Below, piece by piece: positions 28,791-36,810 of a stretch of 64,000 bases of DNA. Origin of the DNA: Candidatus Endomicrobiellum trichonymphae (GTDB lineage Bacteria > Elusimicrobiota > Endomicrobiia > Endomicrobiales > Endomicrobiaceae); assembly GCF_002355835.1 (NCBI RefSeq), contig NZ_AP017459.1, forward strand, positions 558,001-622,000, in the 5' to 3' direction. The position numbers and the translations under genes are program-made. The notes beneath the pieces were generated by a model, which was not told the DNA's origin, did not search any database, and saw only the letters and a program-made list of their open reading frames with translations. Position 1 is the stretch's first letter. Each line of letters starts with the position of its first letter.

Positions 28791-29180
28791 ATGAAAATAA
28801 CAATAATAAAAAGTTTAAATAAATGAAAAAAATATTTAATGCTATTAATTTTTGATTACGGAAGTGAAAAGACAATTGACGTGCAGAACGCTGAATCCAC
28901 AGTCAGAAAACATTTTGGGAAAAGAGGGAAATCTTAAGGGAAGTTGCCGGAGGTGTTGTGTATTTCTTGTGTTAATTTTTATTTTTGTTGAATGTTTCTC
29001 TAAGCGATCATTAATTAGTTTCTTTTTTATTGTTGCTGTTAAGGGATGAGGAAAAATGATTTGCTTTATAATATTGGAAAAGTAAATAAACAGGTATTGC
29101 AAATGTCTGCGGAAGCAACATCACAAAGAAAAGAAGCAAGAATGCAAGTGTGCGCAGAACCTGCAGCAGAGGACAGCTGA
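28791..29180 (+). pseudogene. Decayed relative of the small exported protein at 23384
   Basis: The leader MKITIIKSLNK (28791-28826) and its overlap with an ATG at 28823 are kept, but the main frame stops after ten codons. In other frames the relation to 23384-23620 is plain (TEVAG-like GCCGGAGGTGTTG, VFLVLIF, VECFSKRSLIS). It continues to a protein-like stretch QMSAEATSQRKEARMQVC ending at 29180. The divergence is far greater than in the 3.15 kb block, so this is an older duplicate. 28464-28790 shows no gene. Confidence 0.6.
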
Positions 29181-29199
29181 TTGGATTTGGTTTGGGTAT

Positions 29200-29460
29200 C
29201 GACATCTGTCAGCAGCTCTTTAACGGCTATGGTAGTATCGTTATTGTGGTATATAGCAGGGCAGGGTAGTATATATATTTTGTCCGTACCGCAGTAATAC
29301 GGTATTGCAGGTACTTATTTGATGAATTTATATTTTGTATAGAGCAGGCAAATAGAAATGTGAAAGGTTATTACGATTATCTATATTGGCTTCATAACAT
29401 ATGAAAAAACTAATAACCACTTATATGATTTTAATGCCCTTAATGGGAACAGAAGTATAA
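29200..29460 (+). repeat. Diverged repeat of 24020-24230 with lipoprotein gene start
   Basis: Sequence such as GTAATACGGTATTGCAGGTAC and CTTATTTGATGAATTTATAT matches the stretch upstream of the lipoprotein at 24228. An ATG at 29401 starts the same signal-peptide codons (MKKLITTYMILMPLMG) but stops after 19 codons. Confidence 0.5.
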
Positions 29461-29489
29461 TTTACTTGACCAAATCCGGGATAAACTTC

Positions 29490-29740
29490 TCAACCTTTCA
29501 TTTCAAGAATTTCTTGCCTCTGAGCATCGCAAAATGCTTTTCTATGTCCCTTGTGATATATCGTTCCATCCATCTCTATACCAAGAACAAATCGTTTCTT
29601 TTTCGGCGAATATATGCCAATATCTAATTTAAAACCAATATGTTTTATGTTTTTCACTCCACTATCATCATCAGGAGCAAGTATACGCTTTCCAATTCCA
29701 CAATATATTTTGATATCTTTTCCAGATTTTGAAAGAATTC
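29490..29740 (-). pseudogene. Fragment of a restriction-endonuclease-like domain from a defence helicase
   Basis: On the minus strand an open stretch reads GFKLDIGIYSPKKKRFVLG, then IEMDGTIYHKGHRKAFCDAQR, then QEILEMKG before a TGA at 29492. It resembles the C-terminal Vsr/MTES-like domain (LGIECDG.TYH....RDRDR...L...GW) found at the end of large DNA/RNA helicases of defence islands. This is from memory of that family. Nothing of the helicase remains, so the fragment is non-functional. Confidence 0.5.
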
Positions 29741-29802
29741 GTGTTCATTCTTGTTATCACGCTTTGAATAAATTCAAGATGTTGTCGTTTTTCTTCGTTC
29801 AT
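29738..29802 (-). pseudogene. N-terminal fragment of a small unknown protein
   Basis: From an ATG at 29802 the minus strand reads MNEEKRQHLEFIQSVITRMN. I associate this with the start of a family of small membrane proteins of unknown function. It runs directly into the nuclease-like fragment, so two unrelated gene pieces appear joined here. 29830-30292 shows no gene that I can support. Confidence 0.35.
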
Positions 29803-30292
29803 AAAAACCTATGTAAAATCAACCTTTAAAATTTTTGTAAATTCTTACAAGTATTCAAACGCTCAAAATACAAGTACCAAGTACTAAATTTATGTATTTT
29901 TGTCAATCGCTAATATTCTTCAAGTGCTACAATATTTACGAATGATACTTAAGAAAGAGAATATAAATACAAAACAATACCATCTGGTTTTCTAACTTGT
30001 ATTAGATTAAACTCTGGATTAAATATATTTGTTAATTATATATCCGCATATTTAAGACATAAATAAAAGAATATTATCAATACAAAAAATATCACAATCA
30101 CAGAAGAAAATAACAAGAAGCCAAAAATCCAATTAAAATTATCTGGTATTTAACTATATCGTGTTTATATAATGGAAATAAATTTACTATAATTACTATA
30201 GTCAAAGAACAGTTTAAAGATAACCGATTTAAGTTCTGTCAAAATATAACGTTAAAGTAACAAAACTCAGATTTTCGGAGTAAATTATAACA

Positions 30293-30949
30293 ATGATATC
30301 TTTTATTCTGGAAATAATTTTAGTTTCTTACGCGGGTTTTAAAATTGGAAACGGTATATGTAAAACTTCTTTTATTAAATTTCTTTCGGCATTGTCTTTT
30401 GCATTGCTTTTCTACAGGTTCTCTTTTTCATTTCAATTCATCTTATTTGCTTTTCTTACATTTTCACTGATTTCTGTTTCGACAACGGATTACTTTCACA
30501 GAATAATACCTGCAATAGTTCCAATTTTTTTAATTATTACAGGCTTTATATTTAGTTTTATGAATTCAGCTCTGGGCGAAACATATCCATCAAGATTTAT
30601 CAATTCTGTTTTAGGCATTCTTACCGGCGGAGGCGTTTTACTTGCTGCCGGATTCTTAGGACAGCTTATTTATAAAAAAGAAGCCATTGGCGGCGGAGAT
30701 ATTAAACTTATGGCGGGCGTTGGCGTTTTTATCGGGTGGGAAAAAGCGTTATTTGCAGTTTTTATTGCAGCAGTTATGGGCGGCATAGCAGGCTTAATAC
30801 TTTTGGCTGCAAAAAAAATAGAAAAAAAAGGATATATTCCATTCGGTCCGTTTTTATCGGCAGCATCTTTTATAACTCTATTTCTTCCGCAGCCTTATAT
30901 GTTTTTTATATGGGGAACGCTTTTAATAAGAAAAATTACGGCTTTATAA
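30293..30949 (+). CDS. pilD: Prepilin peptidase (A24), lacking the N-terminal methylase domain
   Basis: The 218-residue membrane protein has both catalytic aspartates of A24 peptidases: STTDYFHRIIP (about residue 67) and GGGDIKLMAG (about residue 143). Six or so hydrophobic segments are present, and a ribosome site (CGGAG) precedes the ATG. Full PilD proteins carry an extra N-terminal domain with a CxxC zinc site that methylates the new N-terminus. Here only a trace is left (LVSYAGFK...CKTSF). The protein can probably still cleave prepilin-like leaders. In a genome with comEC this may serve DNA-uptake pili, but no pilin gene is in the window. Confidence 0.85.
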   Translation: MISFILEIILVSYAGFKIGNGICKTSFIKFLSALSFALLFYRFSFSFQFILFAFLTFSLISVSTTDYFHRIIPAIVPIFLIITGFIFSFMNSALGETYPSRFINSVLGILTGGGVLLAAGFLGQLIYKKEAIGGGDIKLMAGVGVFIGWEKALFAVFIAAVMGGIAGLILLAAKKIEKKGYIPFGPFLSAASFITLFLPQPYMFFIWGTLLIRKITAL

Positions 30950-31093
30950 GGTCAATCAGCCTGCAGAATAAATATTATATATAATAGAAATATTCAATTT
31001 CTTGTGTTTTTATTTTTTTCTGCTTTTCTGCGGCGCTTATTGTCTAGGTTTTTCAGAGTATTTTTGTGTTACTCAATGACACAGACAATGACT

Positions 31094-31120
31094 GGATTCT
31101 TCACTTCGTTCAGAATGACA
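31094..31120 (-). repeat. Dispersed intergenic repeat (TGTCATTCTGAACGAAGTGA core)
   Basis: Reading on the minus strand, TGTCATTCTGAACGAAGTGA followed by AGAATCC matches the element at 45379-45405 almost perfectly, and less well 46632-46665. It lies in a 600-base gap (30950-31552) between pilD and miaB that shows no gene. Confidence 0.7.
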
Positions 31121-31552
31121 GACAAAGACTGATATGAAGCATGAGAGTGCGGAGCAAAAATATTTGGGCTATACTAAAACAGCTGAATTATTATTAAACT
31201 CTTAAAGACTATAAAAAACATATATTTTATATTGCTTTTCTATAAATAAATTCGCAGAAAGGAAATAAGACTTAGCCTCTCAAAACCTGACGGCAAAACA
31301 GATAAAAAATATCTTTGTTGAATAATACGATTTTCAGTTCTTTAAGACTTTTAAATATCTTTGAGCTTTATATGTTGCCAATGCTATACAAAACCAACGC
31401 CAGTCGCCGCTCGGCCGTATACAAAAAACAAAAATAAATAAAGCGCAGTTATGACAGTATAGTTTACCATTTTAAAGAGCTGTAAATTACTCTGTTATGC
31501 AATACAATTTTGTATAATATAGTAATATAGTAAATTTATACAGGGTAAATTA

Positions 31553-32809
31553 TTGAATTATTTAATTGAAACAATAGGCTGCCAGATGAATGTATGCGAC
31601 TCTGATATGCTTGTTTCTATTTTTTCGGCTTATGGAGCGTCAAAAGCAAACAATCTGTCAGAGGCGGATGTAGTTATACTAAACACCTGTTCTGTACGAT
31701 CACAGGCGGAACAAAAAGCTTTTTCTTATCTTGGCAGAGTAAAAGAGTTCAAACAAAAAAATCCCTGTATAAAAATAGTTGTTATAGGCTGCATGGCGGA
31801 GAGACTCGGTCCTAATATTAAAAAGCGTTTTAGCAGCGTTGATTTAATTATAGGCGCAAAAGATATTGGCAATGCCGCTTTAAAAATTATGAACTTGTTC
31901 CGCACGGACTATTCTGCGAAAAAAGTAAATTCTGAAATAAAATCTAAAATTGTAAGATATGTCACTATTATGAGAGGATGCGACAATTACTGCTCGTACT
32001 GCGCAGTACCTTTTGTAAGAGGAAGAGAAGTAAGCATTAACTGCGAGACAATAGTAAATGAATGTTCCTCAATGGTAAAAAACGACGCAAGGGAAATAAT
32101 ACTTTTAGGACAGAATGTAAACTCATATCAATATGAAGACGTAAACTTTGCTTCGTTAATTAAAAAAACTGCGGCAATAGAAAATCTTGAAAGAATAAGA
32201 TTCATGACAAACCATCCTAAAGATTTAAGCGATGATCTGATAAAAATCATGGCGACAGAACCGAAAGTATGTCCTCATATTCATATTCCTATGCAGTCTG
32301 CATCCGACAAAATTCTTAAAGCCATGAACAGAAAATATTCTTACGAACATTATCTGGGATTAATTAAGAAATTAAGAACTGCTGTGCCCGACGTAAGCGT
32401 AACAACTGACATTATTGTAGGTTTTCCCGGAGAAACCGATGAGGATTTTGAGGATACTTTAAAGGCGGTAAAGACAATAAGATTCGGCGGACTGTATGTT
32501 TTCAGGTATTCTCCGCGTCCTGATACAAAAGCGGCAGAAATGATTGACGACGTGCCTTTTGAAGAAAAAAAGAGACGCCATGCAGTTATACTTAAAGAAT
32601 CAAATAAAATTTCCATTGAAATTGTTTCGGAAATGCTGGGAAGCACCCAGCAGGTTTTAGCCGAAGAAATTAAAAACGGCATTATAAAAGCAAGAACGAA
32701 AAACGGGCGTAAAGTTTTTGCAGAAGGCAGAAAGGAATATATCGGTAAGCATATCAATGTTAATATCAAAGAAGCAAAGATAAATTCATTATTCGGAGAT
32801 ATTGTATGA
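31553..32809 (+). CDS. miaB: tRNA 2-methylthio-N6-isopentenyladenosine synthase
   Basis: The 418-residue radical-SAM methylthiotransferase has Cys10, Cys46 and Cys80 for the auxiliary cluster (IGCQMN, NTCSVR, IGCMAER). The radical-SAM triad is CDNYCSYC at residues 143, 147 and 150, and a C-terminal TRAM-like region follows. It adds the ms2 group to i6A37 in tRNAs reading UNN codons, acting after MiaA, which is also present here. The start is TTG with GGG eight bases upstream. A TATAAT at 31513-31518 could be its promoter. It overlaps the next gene by 4 bases. Confidence 0.95.
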   Translation: MNYLIETIGCQMNVCDSDMLVSIFSAYGASKANNLSEADVVILNTCSVRSQAEQKAFSYLGRVKEFKQKNPCIKIVVIGCMAERLGPNIKKRFSSVDLIIGAKDIGNAALKIMNLFRTDYSAKKVNSEIKSKIVRYVTIMRGCDNYCSYCAVPFVRGREVSINCETIVNECSSMVKNDAREIILLGQNVNSYQYEDVNFASLIKKTAAIENLERIRFMTNHPKDLSDDLIKIMATEPKVCPHIHIPMQSASDKILKAMNRKYSYEHYLGLIKKLRTAVPDVSVTTDIIVGFPGETDEDFEDTLKAVKTIRFGGLYVFRYSPRPDTKAAEMIDDVPFEEKKRRHAVILKESNKISIEIVSEMLGSTQQVLAEEIKNGIIKARTKNGRKVFAEGRKEYIGKHINVNIKEAKINSLFGDIV

Positions 32810-33375
32810 AAAGAATTATCGGATATATTATCTTAGTTTTGATAATTTTCATCATTTTTAATATTGGGAAAAAAGTTGAAAAAAAAGTCGGATCATTTAA
32901 TAAAAATCCGTATGAAATTTATATAAGTAAATACTCTAAACGCTTTGCCGTCGATTCTCTGCTTATAAAAGCCGTTATGAAAAAAGAATCTAATCTAAAT
33001 CCCAGAGCCGTTTCAAGCACAGGTGCCGTCGGTCTTATGCAGATAATGCCCAAAACCGCGCGGGAAATTGCGAATCAGTTAAATATTATGAATTATTCCG
33101 GCAAAAACCTCAAAGAAGCTGAAATAAACATAATGTTTGGAACATATTATCTGAAAAAGCTGTTAAATTCTTATAACAATAATCTGATTCTGGCTTTAGC
33201 CGCATACAACGCGGGAATAGGGAATGTTGAAAACTGGTACAGCAAAGATCCAGAAATAGAAGAAAAAATATATAAAATACCTTTTAAAGAAACGAGAGCT
33301 TATGTCCGGTCTATAATATCTATTTATAAAATCTATCACGGAGCGGAGAAATTAAAAACTTTTCTAAGAATTTAA
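32806..33375 (+). CDS. Membrane-anchored lytic transglycosylase (SLT domain)
   Basis: The 189-residue product has an N-terminal membrane anchor (IIGYIILVLIIFIIFNIG). A Slt-type lysozyme-like domain follows with the catalytic Glu in MKKESNLNPRAVS and the signatures TGAVGLMQIMP and ALAAYNAG. It cleaves peptidoglycan to anhydro-muropeptides. It starts within the miaB stop (ATGA overlap) and is followed by mutS after 8 bases, so the three genes should be one transcript. Confidence 0.9.
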   Translation: MKRIIGYIILVLIIFIIFNIGKKVEKKVGSFNKNPYEIYISKYSKRFAVDSLLIKAVMKKESNLNPRAVSSTGAVGLMQIMPKTAREIANQLNIMNYSGKNLKEAEINIMFGTYYLKKLLNSYNNNLILALAAYNAGIGNVENWYSKDPEIEEKIYKIPFKETRAYVRSIISIYKIYHGAEKLKTFLRI

Positions 33376-33383
33376 CGCCGTTA

Positions 33384-35918
33384 ATGAAGCAATACTGGAA
33401 TATTAAAGCTAAATATTCAGGTATGGTGTTGTTTTTCCGCTTAGGCGATTTTTATGAGATGTTCGGCGATGATGCTGTGAAAGCAGCGCCTGTTCTTGAA
33501 GTTGTGCTCACACGGAGAGTTGGAATTCCTATGTGCGGGGTTCCTTACCACTCGGTAAACTCTTACATAAGAAAACTTATAACAAAAGGCTTTAAAGTTG
33601 CCATTTGCGAACAGCTTGAAGAATCCGGAACCACAAAAGGCATTGTAAAACGCGGAGTCACAAAAGTTCTAACTCCCGGAACAATCTTAGAAGATACTCT
33701 TTTGGAATCAAAAGAAAATAATTTTTTGATGTCAGTTATTTTTGACGATACTGCAGCATCTGCAACGTTTGCGGCGGCTGACATATCAACAGGCGAATTT
33801 TTTGTTTCAGAAACAACATTAAAATCTATTGAAGCTGAAGTATTAAAATATAATCCAGGCGAACTTATTATATCCGCCGGCAGCAGGCAAAACAAGCATA
33901 TATCAGATTTTACGGCAAAACTTAAAGTGACTGTTTCCGATATAGACAATTCTTTTTTTGATATTGAAAAAGCTCAAAATATAACAGCGGAACTTTTCGG
34001 CGGCAACGCCGTAAAAAAGTTCGGACTTAATAAAAAAGAAATAGTCTGCGCCTGCGGGGCTTTGCTTGCTTATATAAAAGAAATGCAGCCGCAAAGCGTC
34101 AGTATTTTTTCAGAAATAAAATATATAAGAAACTCAGATTTTATGTATTTAGACACCGCCGCAATAAAAAATCTTGAACTTCTCAATTCTATGACGAGCG
34201 GAAAAACTGAAAATTCGCTGCTTTCGGTTATGGACTCTACAAAAACGCCTATGGGCGCAAGAACTATACGACAGTGGCTTATAAAACCGCTCTTAGACAT
34301 TTCAAAAATTAAAAACCGCCAAAATATTGTAAGATTTTTTATAAAGAATCCAAATGTGCGGAAAGAAATTGTTGAAAAATTGAAAACCGTTTCCGATATT
34401 GAAAGAATAACAGCAAGAGTTTCTTCCGGCAGCGCAAATCCTAAAGATTTAACGGCATTAAAAAATTCATTAAAGACAATAAATAACATTTCGGAAATTA
34501 TAAAATCTGCAGAGGGATTAGGCTTTAACATTCCTGAAAATGCTCAAATAACAAATAAAATTTCCTCGTATCTGTCTGATGAACCGCCCGTGTCCGTAAA
34601 AGACGGAAACGTAATTAAAAACGGTGTTGCCGCAGAACTTGACGAATTAAGAAAAATCTCAACTGATACAAAAGCCTATATATCCAATCTGGAAGCTAAA
34701 GAAAGAGCCACATCCGGAATAAACAATCTTAAAATAGGTTATACTTCGGTGTTCGGTTATTATATAGAAATCAGCAAATCAAACGCTGCATCGGCGCCAA
34801 AACATTACGTGCGCAAGCAGACCGTTACGGCAGGTGAAAGATATATAACTGAAGAATTAAAAATTCTTGAAGAAAAAATATTATCCGCGCAGGAGAAAAC
34901 TCTAAGGCTTGAAAACAGTCTCTTCAATAATTTAGTACAGGAAATATCCGTTTTTACAGCAGATATTCTAAAGACTTCGCAGATTATTTCAGAAATCGAC
35001 ATTTTTTGCGGATTTGCCGAAAACGCAACAGAATATAATTATGTCTGTCCTAAAATTTCAGAAGGCAGAGAGCTTTCTATTAAAGACGGCAGGCATCCCG
35101 TTGTGGAAAGAATATTAAAAAACGGCGAATTTACGGCAAACGACATTGCTTTTGGCGAAAATTCAAAAATAATGATTCTTACCGGTCCCAATATGTCCGG
35201 GAAATCCACTTATTTAAGACAAACGGCTCTTATTGTGATAATGGCTCAGATTGGATCTTTTGTTCCGTCTCAAAGCGCGGAAATAGGACTTGTTGACAAA
35301 ATATTTACAAGAATCGGTGCGGGGGACAATCTTGCAGGCGGAGAATCAACTTTTATGGTTGAAATGTCGGAAACCGCAAACATTATGAACCAATATACGC
35401 AAAGAAGCCTTATTATTCTTGACGAAGTAGGTAGAGGAACGTCAACTTATGACGGAATGTCTATAGCATGGGCAATAATAGAATTTTTTGCAGACGATAA
35501 AAGAAAAGCAAATACGGGCGCAAAAATACTTTTTGCGACGCATTATTTTGAACTCACAGGACTTTCCGAAACGCTCAAGGGAGTGGTAAATTACAGCGTT
35601 GACATTAAAGAATGGAACGGCGACGTCATATTTTTACATAAAATAGTTAAGGGCAGCGCCGATAAATCTTACGGGATATATGTTGCAAAAATTGCCGGAA
35701 TGCCTCATCAGGTTATAGAGAGAGCTTATGAAATTTTAAGCAGACTGGAAAAAAATTCCGTTGAATATTCAAAACGTGACGAAAGCCCGCAGATTGAATT
35801 TTTCCGCGACAGCGGCGATCCTCAGATCTTAACAGAGTTAAAAAATATTGATATAGACTCTTTAAGTCCTATAGAAGCGTTCAATATCATGCATAATTGG
35901 AAAAACAAATACAAATAA
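33384..35918 (+). CDS. mutS: DNA mismatch repair protein MutS
   Basis: The 844-residue product has the mismatch-reading FYEMF (residues 23-27), the connector and clamp domains, and the ABC-type ATPase with Walker A GPNMSGKSTYLRQ (about residue 601). STFMVEMSE and Walker B LIILDEVGRGTSTYDG follow, then a late helix-turn-helix (SYGIYVAKIAGMP). Length and domain order are complete. It recognises mispairs and recruits MutL. In many bacteria mutL follows directly; here 7.6 kb of defence genes lies between the two. Confidence 0.97.
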   Translation: MKQYWNIKAKYSGMVLFFRLGDFYEMFGDDAVKAAPVLEVVLTRRVGIPMCGVPYHSVNSYIRKLITKGFKVAICEQLEESGTTKGIVKRGVTKVLTPGTILEDTLLESKENNFLMSVIFDDTAASATFAAADISTGEFFVSETTLKSIEAEVLKYNPGELIISAGSRQNKHISDFTAKLKVTVSDIDNSFFDIEKAQNITAELFGGNAVKKFGLNKKEIVCACGALLAYIKEMQPQSVSIFSEIKYIRNSDFMYLDTAAIKNLELLNSMTSGKTENSLLSVMDSTKTPMGARTIRQWLIKPLLDISKIKNRQNIVRFFIKNPNVRKEIVEKLKTVSDIERITARVSSGSANPKDLTALKNSLKTINNISEIIKSAEGLGFNIPENAQITNKISSYLSDEPPVSVKDGNVIKNGVAAELDELRKISTDTKAYISNLEAKERATSGINNLKIGYTSVFGYYIEISKSNAASAPKHYVRKQTVTAGERYITEELKILEEKILSAQEKTLRLENSLFNNLVQEISVFTADILKTSQIISEIDIFCGFAENATEYNYVCPKISEGRELSIKDGRHPVVERILKNGEFTANDIAFGENSKIMILTGPNMSGKSTYLRQTALIVIMAQIGSFVPSQSAEIGLVDKIFTRIGAGDNLAGGESTFMVEMSETANIMNQYTQRSLIILDEVGRGTSTYDGMSIAWAIIEFFADDKRKANTGAKILFATHYFELTGLSETLKGVVNYSVDIKEWNGDVIFLHKIVKGSADKSYGIYVAKIAGMPHQVIERAYEILSRLEKNSVEYSKRDESPQIEFFRDSGDPQILTELKNIDIDSLSPIEAFNIMHNWKNKYK

Positions 35919-35977
35919 CCGGTTCAATATTTTAGTTGCAGCTTTGAAAAACTAATTGTTAAAATTAATTTATATAA

Positions 35978-36145
35978 GAGCTATTCAGGAGTAGAGAGTT
36001 TTTATATTGGAGAGATTATATCAAAGTAAAATTTAAAAATACTCAAAAAAATATATACAGTTACAAGCAAGCGGGCGCTAATCATATAGAAAAAATGAAG
36101 AAATTAGCTCGAAGAGGCAATGGTTTAAGTCGTTATGTTATATAG
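35978..36145 (+). pseudogene. KTSC-like small gene remnant without start codon
   Basis: A 56-codon open frame without ATG, GTG or TTG at its start reads VKFKNTQKNIYSYKQAGA, then IEKMKKLARRGNGLSRYVI. This resembles the KTSC domain pattern (F.n....Y.Y...g...v..mk.la..G.GL..Y). KTSC domains are small and occur near nucleic-acid enzymes. It lies 22 bases ahead of the GIY-YIG gene and may be a decayed fourth member of that module. The remaining bases of 35919-36166 hold nothing else. Confidence 0.35.
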
Positions 36146-36166
36146 ATAAACATGTAAAAGATAAAT

Positions 36167-36625
36167 ATGATAAACAATATAGTCGATATATATTTTGATG
36201 CTCCTATGTCATTTGAAGCAAGGAATATTAGCACATTAAAAGGGATAGTAGGTTTATATTTTATTTTCAGCTCAAACATTTTTATCAAATATCCTTTTGG
36301 TTGCTCAAAATTACTTTATGTAGGTATGAGCGAGAAAAAAACGAATAGTATAGGAAGTAGACTTATTGGGCATTTTGAAGGCAAATCAAAAAATGCAGGG
36401 TTAGTTAATTATCGGAAAGCAGAACCATTAAAATTTACATATATAAACTTTGATATGTTAAAAGATATTTGGAAATTTAGAATTGAGGATTTGGAAAGTT
36501 ATTTTATATTAAATTTTGTTGAAAATTTTGGAGTATATCCAATCTGCAATAATAAAGCCGGATTTGAAATTCTTAATAGCGACATTACAACACATTTCAA
36601 AATTGATTGGAGTTATTTTAAATGA
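36167..36625 (+). CDS. GIY-YIG nuclease-like protein
   Basis: The 152-residue product shows a divergent GIY-YIG core. GLYFIF (residues 29-34) stands for GIY, LLYVGMS (49-55) for YIG. The helix IGSRLIGHF supplies Arg65 and a later glutamate is available in EDLESYFILNF (about 112). These residues fit a metal-dependent single-domain nuclease. It overlaps the next small gene by 4 bases (ATGA) and that one overlaps the SMC-like ATPase, so the three form one tightly coupled unit. Unlike most defence genes in the window, the frame is intact. I know no described system by this exact composition. Confidence 0.65.
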   Translation: MINNIVDIYFDAPMSFEARNISTLKGIVGLYFIFSSNIFIKYPFGCSKLLYVGMSEKKTNSIGSRLIGHFEGKSKNAGLVNYRKAEPLKFTYINFDMLKDIWKFRIEDLESYFILNFVENFGVYPICNNKAGFEILNSDITTHFKIDWSYFK

Positions 36626-36810
36626 GTGAAGAAAATACAGTTAAAACAGGCAAAGAAATTTTAGATACTTTCTTCCAATCTATTCTTTCTATCGAGGGCA
36701 TAGATAGTGAAATTGCAAATGCGTTGCTTGAATTATATAACGAAGGCAAATTTACTGAAAGCAATGTTTTAAACAAGATTAGAAAAATAAGGGAAACAAA
36801 TGCCAATTAA
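36622..36810 (+). CDS. 62-residue protein between nuclease and ATPase
   Basis: This acidic, helical small protein (MSEENTVKTGKEILDTFFQS, then IANALLELYNEGKFTESNVL) has no recognised family. Its start overlaps the stop of the GIY-YIG gene and its end overlaps the ATPase start by 11 bases, which supports that it is translated. It could be an adaptor or inhibitor of the nuclease/ATPase pair, but this is inference from position only. Confidence 0.6.
   Translation: MSEENTVKTGKEILDTFFQSILSIEGIDSEIANALLELYNEGKFTESNVLNKIRKIRETNAN

Noticed and set aside
29614-29829. 71-codon plus-strand open frame in a gene-poor stretch
   Set aside because: The opposite strand holds a better trace (nuclease-like domain fragment), and the plus frame is its mirror.
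32350-32769. 139-codon minus-strand open frame
   Set aside because: Antisense shadow of miaB; no start context or recognisable domain.
34070-34531. 153-codon minus-strand open frame
   Set aside because: Antisense within mutS, with no independent support.
36167-36625. Homing endonuclease interpretation of the GIY-YIG gene
   Set aside because: It is not inside an intron or intein and is translationally coupled to an ATPase gene, which fits a defence or repair module better.
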